Assembly (NCBI GenBank): GCA_947372535.1
Contig: CANBUA010000070.1
Span: 1 to 18,131 of the forward strand
Reading direction: 5' to 3'
DNA length: 18,131 nucleotides
Origin: Burkholderiales bacterium
GTDB lineage: Bacteria > Pseudomonadota > Gammaproteobacteria > Burkholderiales > Burkholderiaceae
Shown here: piece by piece, positions 7,306-14,894 of the stretch
Layout: every line of letters begins with the position of its first letter
Position numbering within the stretch: position 1 is the first letter of the stretch
Translations under genes and position numbers: made by a program
The notes under the pieces: model-generated
What the model was told of the DNA's origin: nothing
Database searches by the model: none
The model's input: only the letters and a program-made list of their open reading frames with translations

Positions 7306-8056
7306 GGGCAGTCTCCTCTTGCAGGGGGGCGGGCTGGCCCTGGGGCCGGCCCAGGCGGTGCACCAGCACACGGTTGAGGGAGGCAGGCAGCGCAGAGAGC
7401 GTGATCACGCCTTCGTGCGGCAGGCCACGGCGCTTGACGATCTCCAGCACCATGGCGCCATCGTTGGCGCTGGGGCGCACCAGCACGCGCAAGGGCGCCG
7501 CCGAGGGCTCCAGCCGCGCGCTGGCCGGCCGCACGATGAACACCGGCACATCGCAGCGCGCAGCGCACACCTGCAAGCGGCGCAGGTGCTCAGGCCGCGC
7601 CTGAGGCAGCCAGGCCACGATGCCGCCCGCCGGGTTGGCCTTGATGGCCTGCTCGACGGCCCACAGGCGCTCGGCCATGAGCGAGGCATCGACCCACACC
7701 AGTTGCGAGGCCTGGAGGCCGTGCTTGCGCAAGCCGGGCAGGTGCGGGTGAAGCGGCGGGCCGATCAGGAAGACGGTGCTGTCGCCCGATGAAGCGGCGG
7801 CAGCTTGCGCGGCCAGGGCCGGGCCCAACAGCCGCCATTCGACATGGGCAAACTGGGCTTGCAAGAGCTCGGTGACGGCACCGCAGGGCCAGCCGCCGCC
7901 AGGCAGGTGACGGTCCAGGGTGGGGTACCCGCACGCCACCGTGCGCCCCCCGGCCTGGCCCAGCTCCGTGCCACGCCAAAGCGCGGCGGCGACCGGCGCG
8001 GGCAAGGCGAGCTTTGAAGCAGAAACGGCAGGAAGGGCAAGCGCAGGAGGCGTCAC
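7262..8056 (-). CDS. imuA: ImuA, RecA-like translesion synthesis accessory protein
   Basis: Encodes 264 residues from GTG at 8056. ImuA is a RecA/SulA-like protein that works with ImuB in SOS mutagenesis and binds RecA and ImuB. The family signature is visible at ALWRGTELG (25-33) and GYPTLDRHLPGGGWPCGAVTELL (43-65), followed by the RecA-fold strands VFLIGPP, LVWVDAS and GIVAWLPQ. No ATG is available in frame, and there is little Shine-Dalgarno before the GTG, so the start has moderate certainty. It is first in the operon, immediately behind a LexA box and promoter, so it should be induced by DNA damage. Its 3' end overlaps imuB. Confidence 0.9.
   Translation of the reverse strand: MTPPALALPAVSASKLALPAPVAAALWRGTELGQAGGRTVACGYPTLDRHLPGGGWPCGAVTELLQAQFAHVEWRLLGPALAAQAAAASSGDSTVFLIGPPLHPHLPGLRKHGLQASQLVWVDASLMAERLWAVEQAIKANPAGGIVAWLPQARPEHLRRLQVCAARCDVPVFIVRPASARLEPSAAPLRVLVRPSANDGAMVLEIVKRRGLPHEGVITLSALPASLNRVLVHRLGRPQGQPAPLQEETAHAVLVGPVSADLER
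7312..7318 (-). promoter_or_regulatory. Shine-Dalgarno deciding the imuB start
   Basis: GAGGAGA on the minus strand, inside the imuA 3' end and 6 bases before the ATG at 7305. It favours the MLCWLALC start over the upstream frame. Confidence 0.7.
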
Positions 8057-8072
8057 GGGACATCACATGATA

Positions 8073-8088
8073 CTGTATTTTTATACAG
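8073..8088. promoter_or_regulatory. LexA (SOS) box of the imuA-imuB-dnaE2 operon
   Basis: CTGT (8073-8076), eight bases ATTTTTAT, then ACAG (8085-8088): a perfect CTGT-N8-ACAG. The flanks extend it to TACTG...CAGTA, close to the strongest enterobacterial LexA sites. It overlaps the -10 and predicted start site of the imuA promoter and lies 16 bases before the imuA GTG. Confidence 0.93.
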
Positions 8089-8114
8089 TATACAGATACC
8101 CCATCACCTGTCCA
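8087..8114 (-). promoter_or_regulatory. sigma-70 promoter of the imu operon
   Basis: On the minus strand TGGACA (8109-8114) and TATACT (8087-8092) are separated by 16 bases, each matching 5 of 6 consensus bases. Transcription would begin near 8080, inside the LexA box, leaving a leader of about 24 bases. The -35 element lies at the 3' end of the HD-DUF1289 gene, so the imu operon has its own promoter despite the co-directional gene before it. Confidence 0.7.
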
Positions 8115-8955
8115 GCAGGTGTTTCAAGGTCTCTCGGGCGCGCGTCACGCATTCGGCTTTGGCGGCCTCGGACATCGCCGTCCAGCCGCAGATGTCGGCC
8201 AAAGTGCGGCCGCAGCCCACGCATTGGTCCTGCTCATTGAGCGTGCAGCGGCGCACACAGGGGCTGGGGGTGCGGCTCCCCTCGACGGCGGCATGCGCCG
8301 CCTGGCTCAGCAGTCGGACTTCGCGCTGGATGTTCTCGCGCGCAGGCCGCTCCAGCCGCTGGGCCATTTCGTCGCTGGCGTAGAGGCGCGACTCGGCCAG
8401 CAGGTTCTGCAGGAATTGGTAACGGCCGGTGGCATAGGCTTGCGAGGCCACCACGGCCGGGCACCATTCCTGCCGCACCCCCCAGGCATAGGCCTCATAG
8501 ACCGGCCAGGGCTGGCCCAGCACGGCCAGGTCGATGTCCAGGAAGAGGCGGCCATCGTGGCTCAGATCCGGGTCAGCATGGTGGTGCGCCGTGGCCTTGA
8601 TCCAGCTGGCGATCTGTTCGCATTCCGGCGCAGGCACCGTGCTGTGCTCGGCCAGGCAGCGCAAGGCCAGGTCGGCGCTCAGGGTTTCGTTGTCCTTGCG
8701 GCCCGGCACATAGATCGCGTCGTGGAACAACAAGGCCAGCAGCACGGCTCTGGGCTGCTCGAAGTGCAAGGTCTTGAAGTGATCCAAGCAGGCCAGCACG
8801 TGCGACCAGCCGTGATAGTGGCGGCCCGGGCTGTCGTAGGCCGCCCGCACGATGGGCCACAGGCTTGGTGAGCAATCGGCCAGTGCCTGGGGTGGCAAAC
8901 CCGCCAGCCAGGGAGGCAGGGCGGCGTCTGACAGGTCGGGGTGCGCATCCTTCAT
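8104..8955 (-). CDS. HD-domain phosphohydrolase fused to C-terminal DUF1289
   Basis: Encodes 283 residues from ATG at 8955, which overlaps the kinase stop by ATGA; an upstream frame inside the kinase gene is discarded. Residues ~15-225 match the predicted metal-dependent HD phosphohydrolase family COG4339: YHGWSH (47-52), LLFHDAIY with the HD pair at 78-79, HHH (124-126) and FLDIDLAVLG (139-147) with acidic metal ligands. Residues 231-283 form a DUF1289 module, SPCVRRCTLNEQDQCVGC (C-x3-C-x7-C-x2-C at 233, 237, 245, 248) followed by ICGW and a helical tail; the four Cys suggest zinc or Fe-S binding. DUF1289 is usually a small stand-alone protein, so the fusion is notable. The substrate is unknown; translational coupling suggests a link to the upstream sensor kinase. 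It is probably cytoplasmic. Confidence 0.85.
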   Translation of the reverse strand: MKDAHPDLSDAALPPWLAGLPPQALADCSPSLWPIVRAAYDSPGRHYHGWSHVLACLDHFKTLHFEQPRAVLLALLFHDAIYVPGRKDNETLSADLALRCLAEHSTVPAPECEQIASWIKATAHHHADPDLSHDGRLFLDIDLAVLGQPWPVYEAYAWGVRQEWCPAVVASQAYATGRYQFLQNLLAESRLYASDEMAQRLERPARENIQREVRLLSQAAHAAVEGSRTPSPCVRRCTLNEQDQCVGCGRTLADICGWTAMSEAAKAECVTRARETLKHLLDR

Positions 8956-11330
8956 GGCGTGTGTGCCGATGATGCCTGTGCGGCCTGAGGCAACCACTTC
9001 GCCAGGATCGCGTGCAAGGCCCGCATGTCCACTGGCTTGGTGATGAAATCGTTCATGCCCGCTGCCAAACAAGCGGCACGGTCCTCGCCAAAGGCGTTGG
9101 CCGTCATCGCCACGATGGGGGTGTCGGCCCAGCCTGGCAAGTCCCGGATGACACGGGTGGCTTCGAGCCCGTTCATCACCGGCATCTGCATGTCCATGAA
9201 GACGAGGTCGTAGGCCTGCACCTTGGCCCGCGTCACCGCCGCCAAGCCATCTTCCACGAGGTCGACATCCATGCCCGCGACCTGCAGCATGCCCTCGGCC
9301 ACCGCGCGGTTGAGGGCATTGTCCTCCACCACCAGCACCTTGGCGCCAACGCGCTGCACCAGTCCGGATTGGGCCTGCGCCAGTGTCGCCGCCGCGGCAT
9401 CCGCCTCGGCATGCGTCACCGACGGGGGCGGAACCGGCTGCGCCGCCGCATGACTGCGCCGCAGCCGGGCCGTGAACCAGAAGGTGCTGCCCACGCCCAC
9501 GGTGCTGTCCACCCCCGCCTGGCCACCCATCAGCTCGGCAATGCCCTTGGCCACGGCCAGGCCCAGCCCGGAGCCCCCGTATTGCCGCGTCGTCGAGGCA
9601 TCACCCTGTTCGAAGGCATGAAACAACAAAGACATCTTCTCGGGCGCCACGCCGATGCCCGTGTCCTGAACCTCGAAGCGCACCAGCAGTTCATCACCTT
9701 CGTCGGACAGCAGCCCCACACGCAGCGCGATGCCGCCTCGCGCGGTGAACTTGACGCCATTGCCCAGGTAGTTGAGCAGCGCCTGCCGCAAGCGGGTGGC
9801 ATCACCATCCAGCCACGCAGGCACAGCCGGGTCGATCTCCACCGAGAGTTGCAGCCCTTTGTCACGCGCCGATTCCGCCACGATGGCGACCACGCCGTTG
9901 AGCAGTTGATGCACCGAGAAATCGTCCTGCTCCAACGCCATGCGACCGGCCTCGATCTTGGACAGGTCCAGGATGTCGTTGATGACGGACAGCAGGTGGT
10001 TGCTGGCGCTGTGGATCGAGTCCAGGCGCTCGCCCTGCGGTTCGCTGATCACCTCGCCCCGCATGAGCTGGGCCAGCCCGACGACGGCATTCAGCGGCGT
10101 GCGGATTTCGTGGCTCATGTTGGCCAGGAAGGTGCTCTTGGCACGGCTGGCGGCTTCGGCCGCCTCCTTGGCCGTGGACAGCGCCGCCGTGCGTTCGGCG
10201 ACCAGTTGCTCCAGGCCGATGCGGTGCTGATCCAGCGCGTGCTCGGCCTCCTTGCGGTCATGGATGTCCGTGCTGGAGCCGAACCACTTCACGATGAGGC
10301 TCGGCTCGTGCGACTCGCCGCCGACCAAGCCATCGCGTTGGGGCACGGCCTTCAAGGCATGCCAGCGAAAGACCCCATCGGCACGCCTGAGCCGGGAATC
10401 GAGCTGGTAGGTGGTGCCCTGCCGCAGGCTTTCAGACCAATGCGCATCGATCAAGGGCAGTTCATCGGGGTGGATCATGGCCCGCCACGCCCGGCCCAGC
10501 AGTTGCTCGGGTTGAACGCCAAAGTAGTTGAGGGCGCTCTTGCTCACGTAATCCAGCGAACCATCCGGGTGGGCGGTCCACAGCTGGTTGGGCGTGCCAT
10601 CGGCGATCAGTTTGAGCCGCGCTTCGCTTTCCTGGAGGTTGCGCGAGATGGCATCGCGATGCGCCAGTTGCTCGTGAAGTTCGCGCTGCAATCGGCTCAC
10701 CCCTTGTGCGAGTTCATGCAGCTCGTTGGGTGCACGCGTCTGCGGCAAGGGTGCCGGCTCCTGGAGCCGCTCGGGCGTCATGTGGCGCAGGTGCCGCGAC
10801 AAGGCCAGCACCGGCAAGGTCACGCTGCGCCTGATGAGGGCAAACAGGAGAACGGCAAAGAGCAGCATCTCCAGGCCCACCACGACCATGGTGCGCCGGA
10901 TGCCTTGCCAGACCTGGTCACGCAGCGCCGCGGCATCCAGGTTCAATCGCAAGTGGCCAATCTCCATGTCGCCTTCTGGGGCCAGCAGCGGGTAGCTCTG
11001 GGTCTGGTCCGATGAGGCGGGTTTGGCCCCTTTCTTGACGTAAGTGACCAGAAAATCGGGCGAGACCACCTCGACACGCTCCAGCGCAGGAAACCGGTCC
11101 AGGTGCGAGAGGATCTGCTGGGCGGAGACCTGGTCGAAGGCCCACACGGCCTTGGCCAGTTGCAGGCCAAACAGCGACCTGACCGCCTCGACCTGCTCCT
11201 GCTGGCGCGCCTCTTCCTGGCGGTAGGTGATCCACACGTTGACGGCCCCGATGGGGATCGACAGCAGCAGCGTGTAGCCCATCATCAGGATGAGCAATTG
11301 GCGTGACAGGGTGTTGGATCCGCTGGGCAT
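8952..11330 (-). CDS. membrane hybrid sensor histidine kinase (PAS-HisKA-HATPase-REC)
   Basis: Encodes 792 residues from ATG at 11330, one base after the stop of the binding-protein gene; a frame reaching 11534 lies inside that gene and is rejected. Order: TM1 (~11-35), periplasmic region (~36-145), TM2 (~147-167), juxtamembrane HAMP-like linker, PAS (~234-355), coiled coil (~360-398), HisKA with FLANMSHEIRTPLN (His407), HATPase with N-box Asn520/524, DTGIG (556-560) and GGSGLGLAVAKG (585-596), then a receiver (~664-780) with phosphoacceptor Asp713 in FMDMQMPVMNG and Lys765. All catalytic residues are present. It should autophosphorylate in response to a periplasmic signal and pass phosphate to its own receiver; no Hpt or DNA-binding regulator is in view. 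Coupling to the binding protein upstream resembles LuxP/LuxQ-type sensing. Confidence 0.93.
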   Translation of the reverse strand: MPSGSNTLSRQLLILMMGYTLLLSIPIGAVNVWITYRQEEARQQEQVEAVRSLFGLQLAKAVWAFDQVSAQQILSHLDRFPALERVEVVSPDFLVTYVKKGAKPASSDQTQSYPLLAPEGDMEIGHLRLNLDAAALRDQVWQGIRRTMVVVGLEMLLFAVLLFALIRRSVTLPVLALSRHLRHMTPERLQEPAPLPQTRAPNELHELAQGVSRLQRELHEQLAHRDAISRNLQESEARLKLIADGTPNQLWTAHPDGSLDYVSKSALNYFGVQPEQLLGRAWRAMIHPDELPLIDAHWSESLRQGTTYQLDSRLRRADGVFRWHALKAVPQRDGLVGGESHEPSLIVKWFGSSTDIHDRKEAEHALDQHRIGLEQLVAERTAALSTAKEAAEAASRAKSTFLANMSHEIRTPLNAVVGLAQLMRGEVISEPQGERLDSIHSASNHLLSVINDILDLSKIEAGRMALEQDDFSVHQLLNGVVAIVAESARDKGLQLSVEIDPAVPAWLDGDATRLRQALLNYLGNGVKFTARGGIALRVGLLSDEGDELLVRFEVQDTGIGVAPEKMSLLFHAFEQGDASTTRQYGGSGLGLAVAKGIAELMGGQAGVDSTVGVGSTFWFTARLRRSHAAAQPVPPPSVTHAEADAAAATLAQAQSGLVQRVGAKVLVVEDNALNRAVAEGMLQVAGMDVDLVEDGLAAVTRAKVQAYDLVFMDMQMPVMNGLEATRVIRDLPGWADTPIVAMTANAFGEDRAACLAAGMNDFITKPVDMRALHAILAKWLPQAAQASSAHTP

Positions 11331-11331
11331 C

Positions 11332-12540
11332 TCAGGCACGAATGCAGGCCCCCGCGGCTTTGCGAAGGGCCTCGAACGAAAAGTCATAACGGGACAGCCG
11401 AGGGTTATGGGCCTTGGAAAAGGCCTTGAAATCGATGCGTGGCAGGCACTGGCCCAAAGCGAGGTGCTGTGCAGCGTTGTCGCGGGTGGCCACCGAGGTC
11501 GGGAACTCGATCTCGTGGCCCAGTTCATCCTCAAAATCCAGCCCCTGCAGGTAGTCGTACATCAGGATGGCGACCTGGGCATAGGACATCAAGGGGCTGG
11601 CAGTCGTGGCCACGAACTGCCCCCGCATGACCATCTCCAGCCCGATTTGCGACAGGTCCAGCCCCCCCGTGAACGCCGTTTTGCCAGGCGTCTTGCCGGC
11701 CGCCACCAAGGCCTGCACGGCACCGGCGCCCAGTTGATCGCTGGCGGCCCAGAACACGCCGGCTTGCGGAAACCGCTCCAGCAATCGGGCCGTGAGTTGC
11801 TGGCCTTCGCCTGGCGTCCAGTTGGTCGGCACAACCTGCTTCAACACGGCCCTGGGGTGCTCGTCCACGGCGCGTTTCAAACCCGCCTGCCGCAAGCCGG
11901 AGCCGAACCAGCTGGGATCACCGCCCAAGCCCACCACGTGGATGCGGCCATCGTCCGCGATGGCGTTCTGCTGCTGCGCCGCCTGCAAGAGCACCTGGCC
12001 GAGGGCATGGCCTTTCTGCTCTTCGGCCCAGTTGAACAAGGCCGACCACTGCTTGTAATGGGCCCGCGGGCCGCCACCGATCACCGGCAACTCGGCCGGG
12101 AACAAGGGGCCCAGGATGAAAACCGGGATGCCCATCGACTGGGCCGCATCAAGGATGCCTTTGCTCTGCCCGATGACAACCGAGGCGATCACCGCGTCCG
12201 GGCGAGGCGACTGGTTCAGCGTCTGCAAGGAATCACGCAGACGGGCGAAGCGGTTTTGCACCCCGAAGCTGTAAGGCACGAAGTCAAAGCCCAGCGACCG
12301 CGCCACCAGGTCCATGATGCGAAACACCTGCGGCCAGTAAGTATTGCCTTCACTGTTCGGCGTGAAAAAAGCAATGCGGGGGCGCGGCTTGGTCAGCTTC
12401 AAGGCGCTTGGTGCGGCAGCTGCCAAGGCGCCGTTTTGATGGGCCAGCCAGCCCAGGGTGGCCGCCATGAAATGACGGCGATCGGCTTGAGGCGCCAGGC
12501 CTTCAGGGAACGGCCGCGTCTGGAGGACATGGGGTGGCAT
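11332..12540 (-). CDS. periplasmic substrate-binding protein (type 1 fold), putative sensor partner of the kinase
   Basis: Encodes 402 residues. After an N-terminal leader with a twin-arginine-like motif (DRRHFMAAT, Arg21-22) and an Ala-rich cleavage region near 40-44, the mature protein begins with PRIAFFTPNSEGNTYWPQV (53-71), typical of type 1 (sugar/LuxP-like) periplasmic binding proteins. The inter-lobe strands PDAVIASVV, GIPVFILGP, IHVVGLGG and AGVFWAASDQLGAGAVQALVAAG follow in family order. No permease or ATPase gene is adjacent; instead its stop is one base from the start of the hybrid kinase. I infer that it binds a ligand and presents it to the kinase's periplasmic domain rather than feeding a transporter. 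The ligand is unknown. No strong Shine-Dalgarno is seen; the gap of 72 bases after the glycerate kinase gene may carry a promoter. Confidence 0.85.
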   Translation of the reverse strand: MPPHVLQTRPFPEGLAPQADRRHFMAATLGWLAHQNGALAAAAPSALKLTKPRPRIAFFTPNSEGNTYWPQVFRIMDLVARSLGFDFVPYSFGVQNRFARLRDSLQTLNQSPRPDAVIASVVIGQSKGILDAAQSMGIPVFILGPLFPAELPVIGGGPRAHYKQWSALFNWAEEQKGHALGQVLLQAAQQQNAIADDGRIHVVGLGGDPSWFGSGLRQAGLKRAVDEHPRAVLKQVVPTNWTPGEGQQLTARLLERFPQAGVFWAASDQLGAGAVQALVAAGKTPGKTAFTGGLDLSQIGLEMVMRGQFVATTASPLMSYAQVAILMYDYLQGLDFEDELGHEIEFPTSVATRDNAAQHLALGQCLPRIDFKAFSKAHNPRLSRYDFSFEALRKAAGACIRA

Positions 12541-12612
12541 GTGGAGGCACGCGACTCGTGGGTGTTGAAAAGCGATGGTAGCCCATGAAGCATCCCCACA
12601 TGAGCATCCGCA

Positions 12613-13914
12613 CTAGCCCAAAGACCGAGGCCTGACCAGGATGGCACGGAAATCGTTGACGTTGGTGAACGTCGGGCCGGTGACAAGTTGATCGCCCAGG
12701 GCCTGGAAGAAATCGCCCGAGCAATGCCGCATCAGCATGGCATGGGCATCAAGCCCCAAGGACTGGGCGCGCGCCAGGGTGTCGGGGCCGATCAAGGCGC
12801 CCGCCGCCTCACTGCTGCCATCGATGCCATCCGTGTCGGCCGCCAGCATCCACACACCAGGCTCTCCGCGCAGAGCCAAGGCCGCGCTCAGCAACAGCTC
12901 GCGGTTGCGGCCACCGCTCGATGTGCTTGAGGCGGCAGGCGCTGCGCCCGACAAGGTGACCGTGGTCTCGCCGCCCGACAGCAGGATGCAAGGCGCCTGC
13001 ATGGGCTGACCACGCCGGGCCACCTGCCGCGCGATGCCGGCCAGCACGGTGCCCACCTCGCCCGCCTCGCCTTCCAGGCTGTCGCCCAAGATGTGGCCCT
13101 GCCAGCCCAGGCGCTCAGCCTCGTCCCGGGCTGCTTGCAGCATGTCCTGCGGTGTGGCGATCAGGTGGGCCTCGTCATCGGCCCATTGCGCATCGCCGGG
13201 CTTGGGTGTTTCCAGCTCGCCGCTTCGCAAGGCAGCCAGCAGGTCGGCCGGCAATTTCAAACGGTGTTGCTCGATGAGCGACAAGGCCTGTTCGCACGTG
13301 CTGGGGTCGGGCACGGTCGGGCCGCTGGCGATGTCGTGCAAGGCATCGCCTGGCACATCAGAGATCGCCAGGGTCAGCAGCCGCGCCGGGCGGCAGTGGC
13401 GCGCCAGGCGCCCACCCTTGAGCGCCGACAGGTGGCGCCGCACCGTGTTCATCGCCGTGATCGCGGCGCCGCAGGCCAGCAGTTGCCGGTTGAGGTCCTG
13501 CTCGCCGGCCAGTGTCCAACTGGGCAAGGGTGCAGCCAGCAAGGCCGAGCCGCCACCTGACATCAAAGCGATCACCAGGTCATCGGGCGTGAGGCCTTGC
13601 ACAGCGGCCAGCACCGCACGCGTGGCCGCTTGGCCCTGGACATCGGGCACGGGGTGGGCGGCCTCCAGCACGGTGATGCGCTGCAAGGGATGCGGGACGT
13701 GGCCGTGCCGGGTCACCACCACGCCGCTCAAGGGCCGATCCAAGGGCCAGGCGGCTTCCAGCGCGCAGGCCATGGCCGCGCTGGCCTTGCCCGCGCCGAT
13801 CACCACGGTGCGGCCCTTGGGCGGCTCGGGCAAATGCGGCGGCAGCGCCAAGGCCGGCTGGGCACGCGCCACCGCCGCAGCGAACAGCGCCCGCAACAGC
13901 TTGGGCGGCGTCAT
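12613..13914 (-). CDS. glycerate 2-kinase (MOFRL family, GckA/TtuD type)
   Basis: Encodes 433 residues from ATG at 13914; a GTG two codons earlier (13920), overlapping the previous stop as GTGA, is an equally possible start. The enzyme phosphorylates D-glycerate with ATP to 2-phosphoglycerate in the cytoplasm. Seen in the protein: VVIGAGKASAAMA (~37-49), ALMSGGGSALL (~116-126), NTVRRHLSALKGGRLA (~156-171), the LAISDVPGD block, and the C-terminal MOFRL domain with LLSGGETTV, GGRNRELLLSAAL (~334-346) and DTDGIDG (~360-366). Length fits the family. Older annotation calls these proteins hydroxypyruvate reductase (TtuD). It follows the 2-hydroxyacid dehydrogenase without a gap, so hydroxypyruvate to glycerate to 2-phosphoglycerate would be encoded consecutively. 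Confidence 0.92.
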   Translation of the reverse strand: MTPPKLLRALFAAAVARAQPALALPPHLPEPPKGRTVVIGAGKASAAMACALEAAWPLDRPLSGVVVTRHGHVPHPLQRITVLEAAHPVPDVQGQAATRAVLAAVQGLTPDDLVIALMSGGGSALLAAPLPSWTLAGEQDLNRQLLACGAAITAMNTVRRHLSALKGGRLARHCRPARLLTLAISDVPGDALHDIASGPTVPDPSTCEQALSLIEQHRLKLPADLLAALRSGELETPKPGDAQWADDEAHLIATPQDMLQAARDEAERLGWQGHILGDSLEGEAGEVGTVLAGIARQVARRGQPMQAPCILLSGGETTVTLSGAAPAASSTSSGGRNRELLLSAALALRGEPGVWMLAADTDGIDGSSEAAGALIGPDTLARAQSLGLDAHAMLMRHCSGDFFQALGDQLVTGPTFTNVNDFRAILVRPRSLG

Positions 13915-13916
13915 GC

Positions 13917-14894
13917 TCACGGCGGGTCTTGGTCAAGGTGCCCTTGCACCAGGGTGACCAGGCGCTCGGCCAGCTTGTGCTGCGCCGTTTCGCTGGCCCA
14001 GGCTGTGTGCGGCGTGAGCAGCAGGTTGGGGATGTCGGTGGCCAGCAGCACATGGGTGGGCGGCGGCGGTTCCACATCCAGCACGTCGATGGCCGCGCCT
14101 TCGATGCGGCCCGCGCGCAAGGCATCGACCAGCGCCTGGGCCTCCACCACCGCGCCGCGCCCGGTGTTGATGAGCACCGCGTGCTTCGGCATGAGGGCCA
14201 GGCGGTCGGCATTGATCAGGCCACGGGTCTCGTCGTTGAGTGGCAGGTGCAGGCTGATGGCATCGGCCTGGGTCAGCAACTCGTCCAAGGGCAACTCGTC
14301 GGCGGCGGCCGCGCGCCCCGGCCGCTCGGCAAACAGCACCCGCATGCCCAACCCGCGCGCCAGCGTCGCCGTGGCCTCGCCGATGCGGCCTCGGCCCACG
14401 ATGCCCAGCAACGAGCCGCCCACATTGCGGATCTTGGGGCCATGCCAACAAAAATGCGGCGAGTTGCTCCAGTGGCCATCGACCGCCGCCTTCGCATGCG
14501 TGATCAGGTGACGGCGCAGCGCCATCAAGGTGGTGATGGCATGCTCGGCCACGGATTCGCTGCCGTAATCGGGCACGTTGTGCACACTCATGCCCAAGGC
14601 CTGGGCGGCCAGCCGGTCGATGTTGTCCGTGCCCGATGCCGCCACGCAGATGCGCTGCAGGTGAGCAGCGCCTTGCAGCAAGGCCGCGTCCAGACGCACC
14701 TTGTTGACGATCACCACCTGGGCCTCAGCGATGCGCTCAGCCACCTCGTGCGGCGCCGTGCGGTCGAAAGGCCAATAGTCGACCTGGCGCGCCCACCCCG
14801 GGCCGAACACTTGCTCGAAAGGCAAAGGGCAAGGCAGGGTGCCCGCATCCAGGAAGACGACGCGGCAAGGCGCCTGGGAGACCGTGGTGCTCAT
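13917..14894 (-). CDS. D-2-hydroxyacid dehydrogenase, probable hydroxypyruvate reductase / glycerate dehydrogenase
   Basis: Encodes 325 residues, the usual length for HprA-type enzymes. The NAD-binding Rossmann motif is [11 protein letters not shown] (GxGxxG at 167-172) with an acidic residue at 190 after the second strand, favouring NADH. The catalytic set is intact: Arg246 in NTGRGAVV, Glu275 in DVLDVEPP and His296 in TPHTAWAS. The substrate-binding segment includes AASGTDNID (85-93) and [12 protein letters not shown]. Reduction of hydroxypyruvate to D-glycerate is inferred from the adjoining glycerate 2-kinase gene; glyoxylate is a common second substrate. The ATG at 14894 overlaps the acuI stop as ATGA, so translation is coupled. 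It is cytoplasmic. Confidence 0.9.
   Translation of the reverse strand: MSTTVSQAPCRVVFLDAGTLPCPLPFEQVFGPGWARQVDYWPFDRTAPHEVAERIAEAQVVIVNKVRLDAALLQGAAHLQRICVAASGTDNIDRLAAQALGMSVHNVPDYGSESVAEHAITTLMALRRHLITHAKAAVDGHWSNSPHFCWHGPKIRNVGGSLLGIVGRGRIGEATATLARGLGMRVLFAERPGRAAAADELPLDELLTQADAISLHLPLNDETRGLINADRLALMPKHAVLINTGRGAVVEAQALVDALRAGRIEGAAIDVLDVEPPPPTHVLLATDIPNLLLTPHTAWASETAQHKLAERLVTLVQGHLDQDPP

Noticed and set aside
5434..7377. 647-codon plus-strand open frame
   Set aside because: Antisense to imuB and dnaE2; long stop-free antisense frames are common in GC-rich genes, and the product is Gln/Gly/Ala/His-rich with no domain.
8105..8121. CACCTG-TCCAG-CAGGTG inverted repeat as a terminator of the signalling module
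   Set aside because: It overlaps the HD-DUF1289 stop codon and the imu -35 element and has no following T-run; coding constraint explains it at least as well.
9012..11015. 667-codon plus-strand open frame
   Set aside because: Antisense to the hybrid kinase, whose domains are unmistakable; the antisense protein is His/Gln-rich without motifs.
11290..12588. 432-codon plus-strand open frame
   Set aside because: Antisense to the periplasmic binding protein; the composition is that of a shadow frame.
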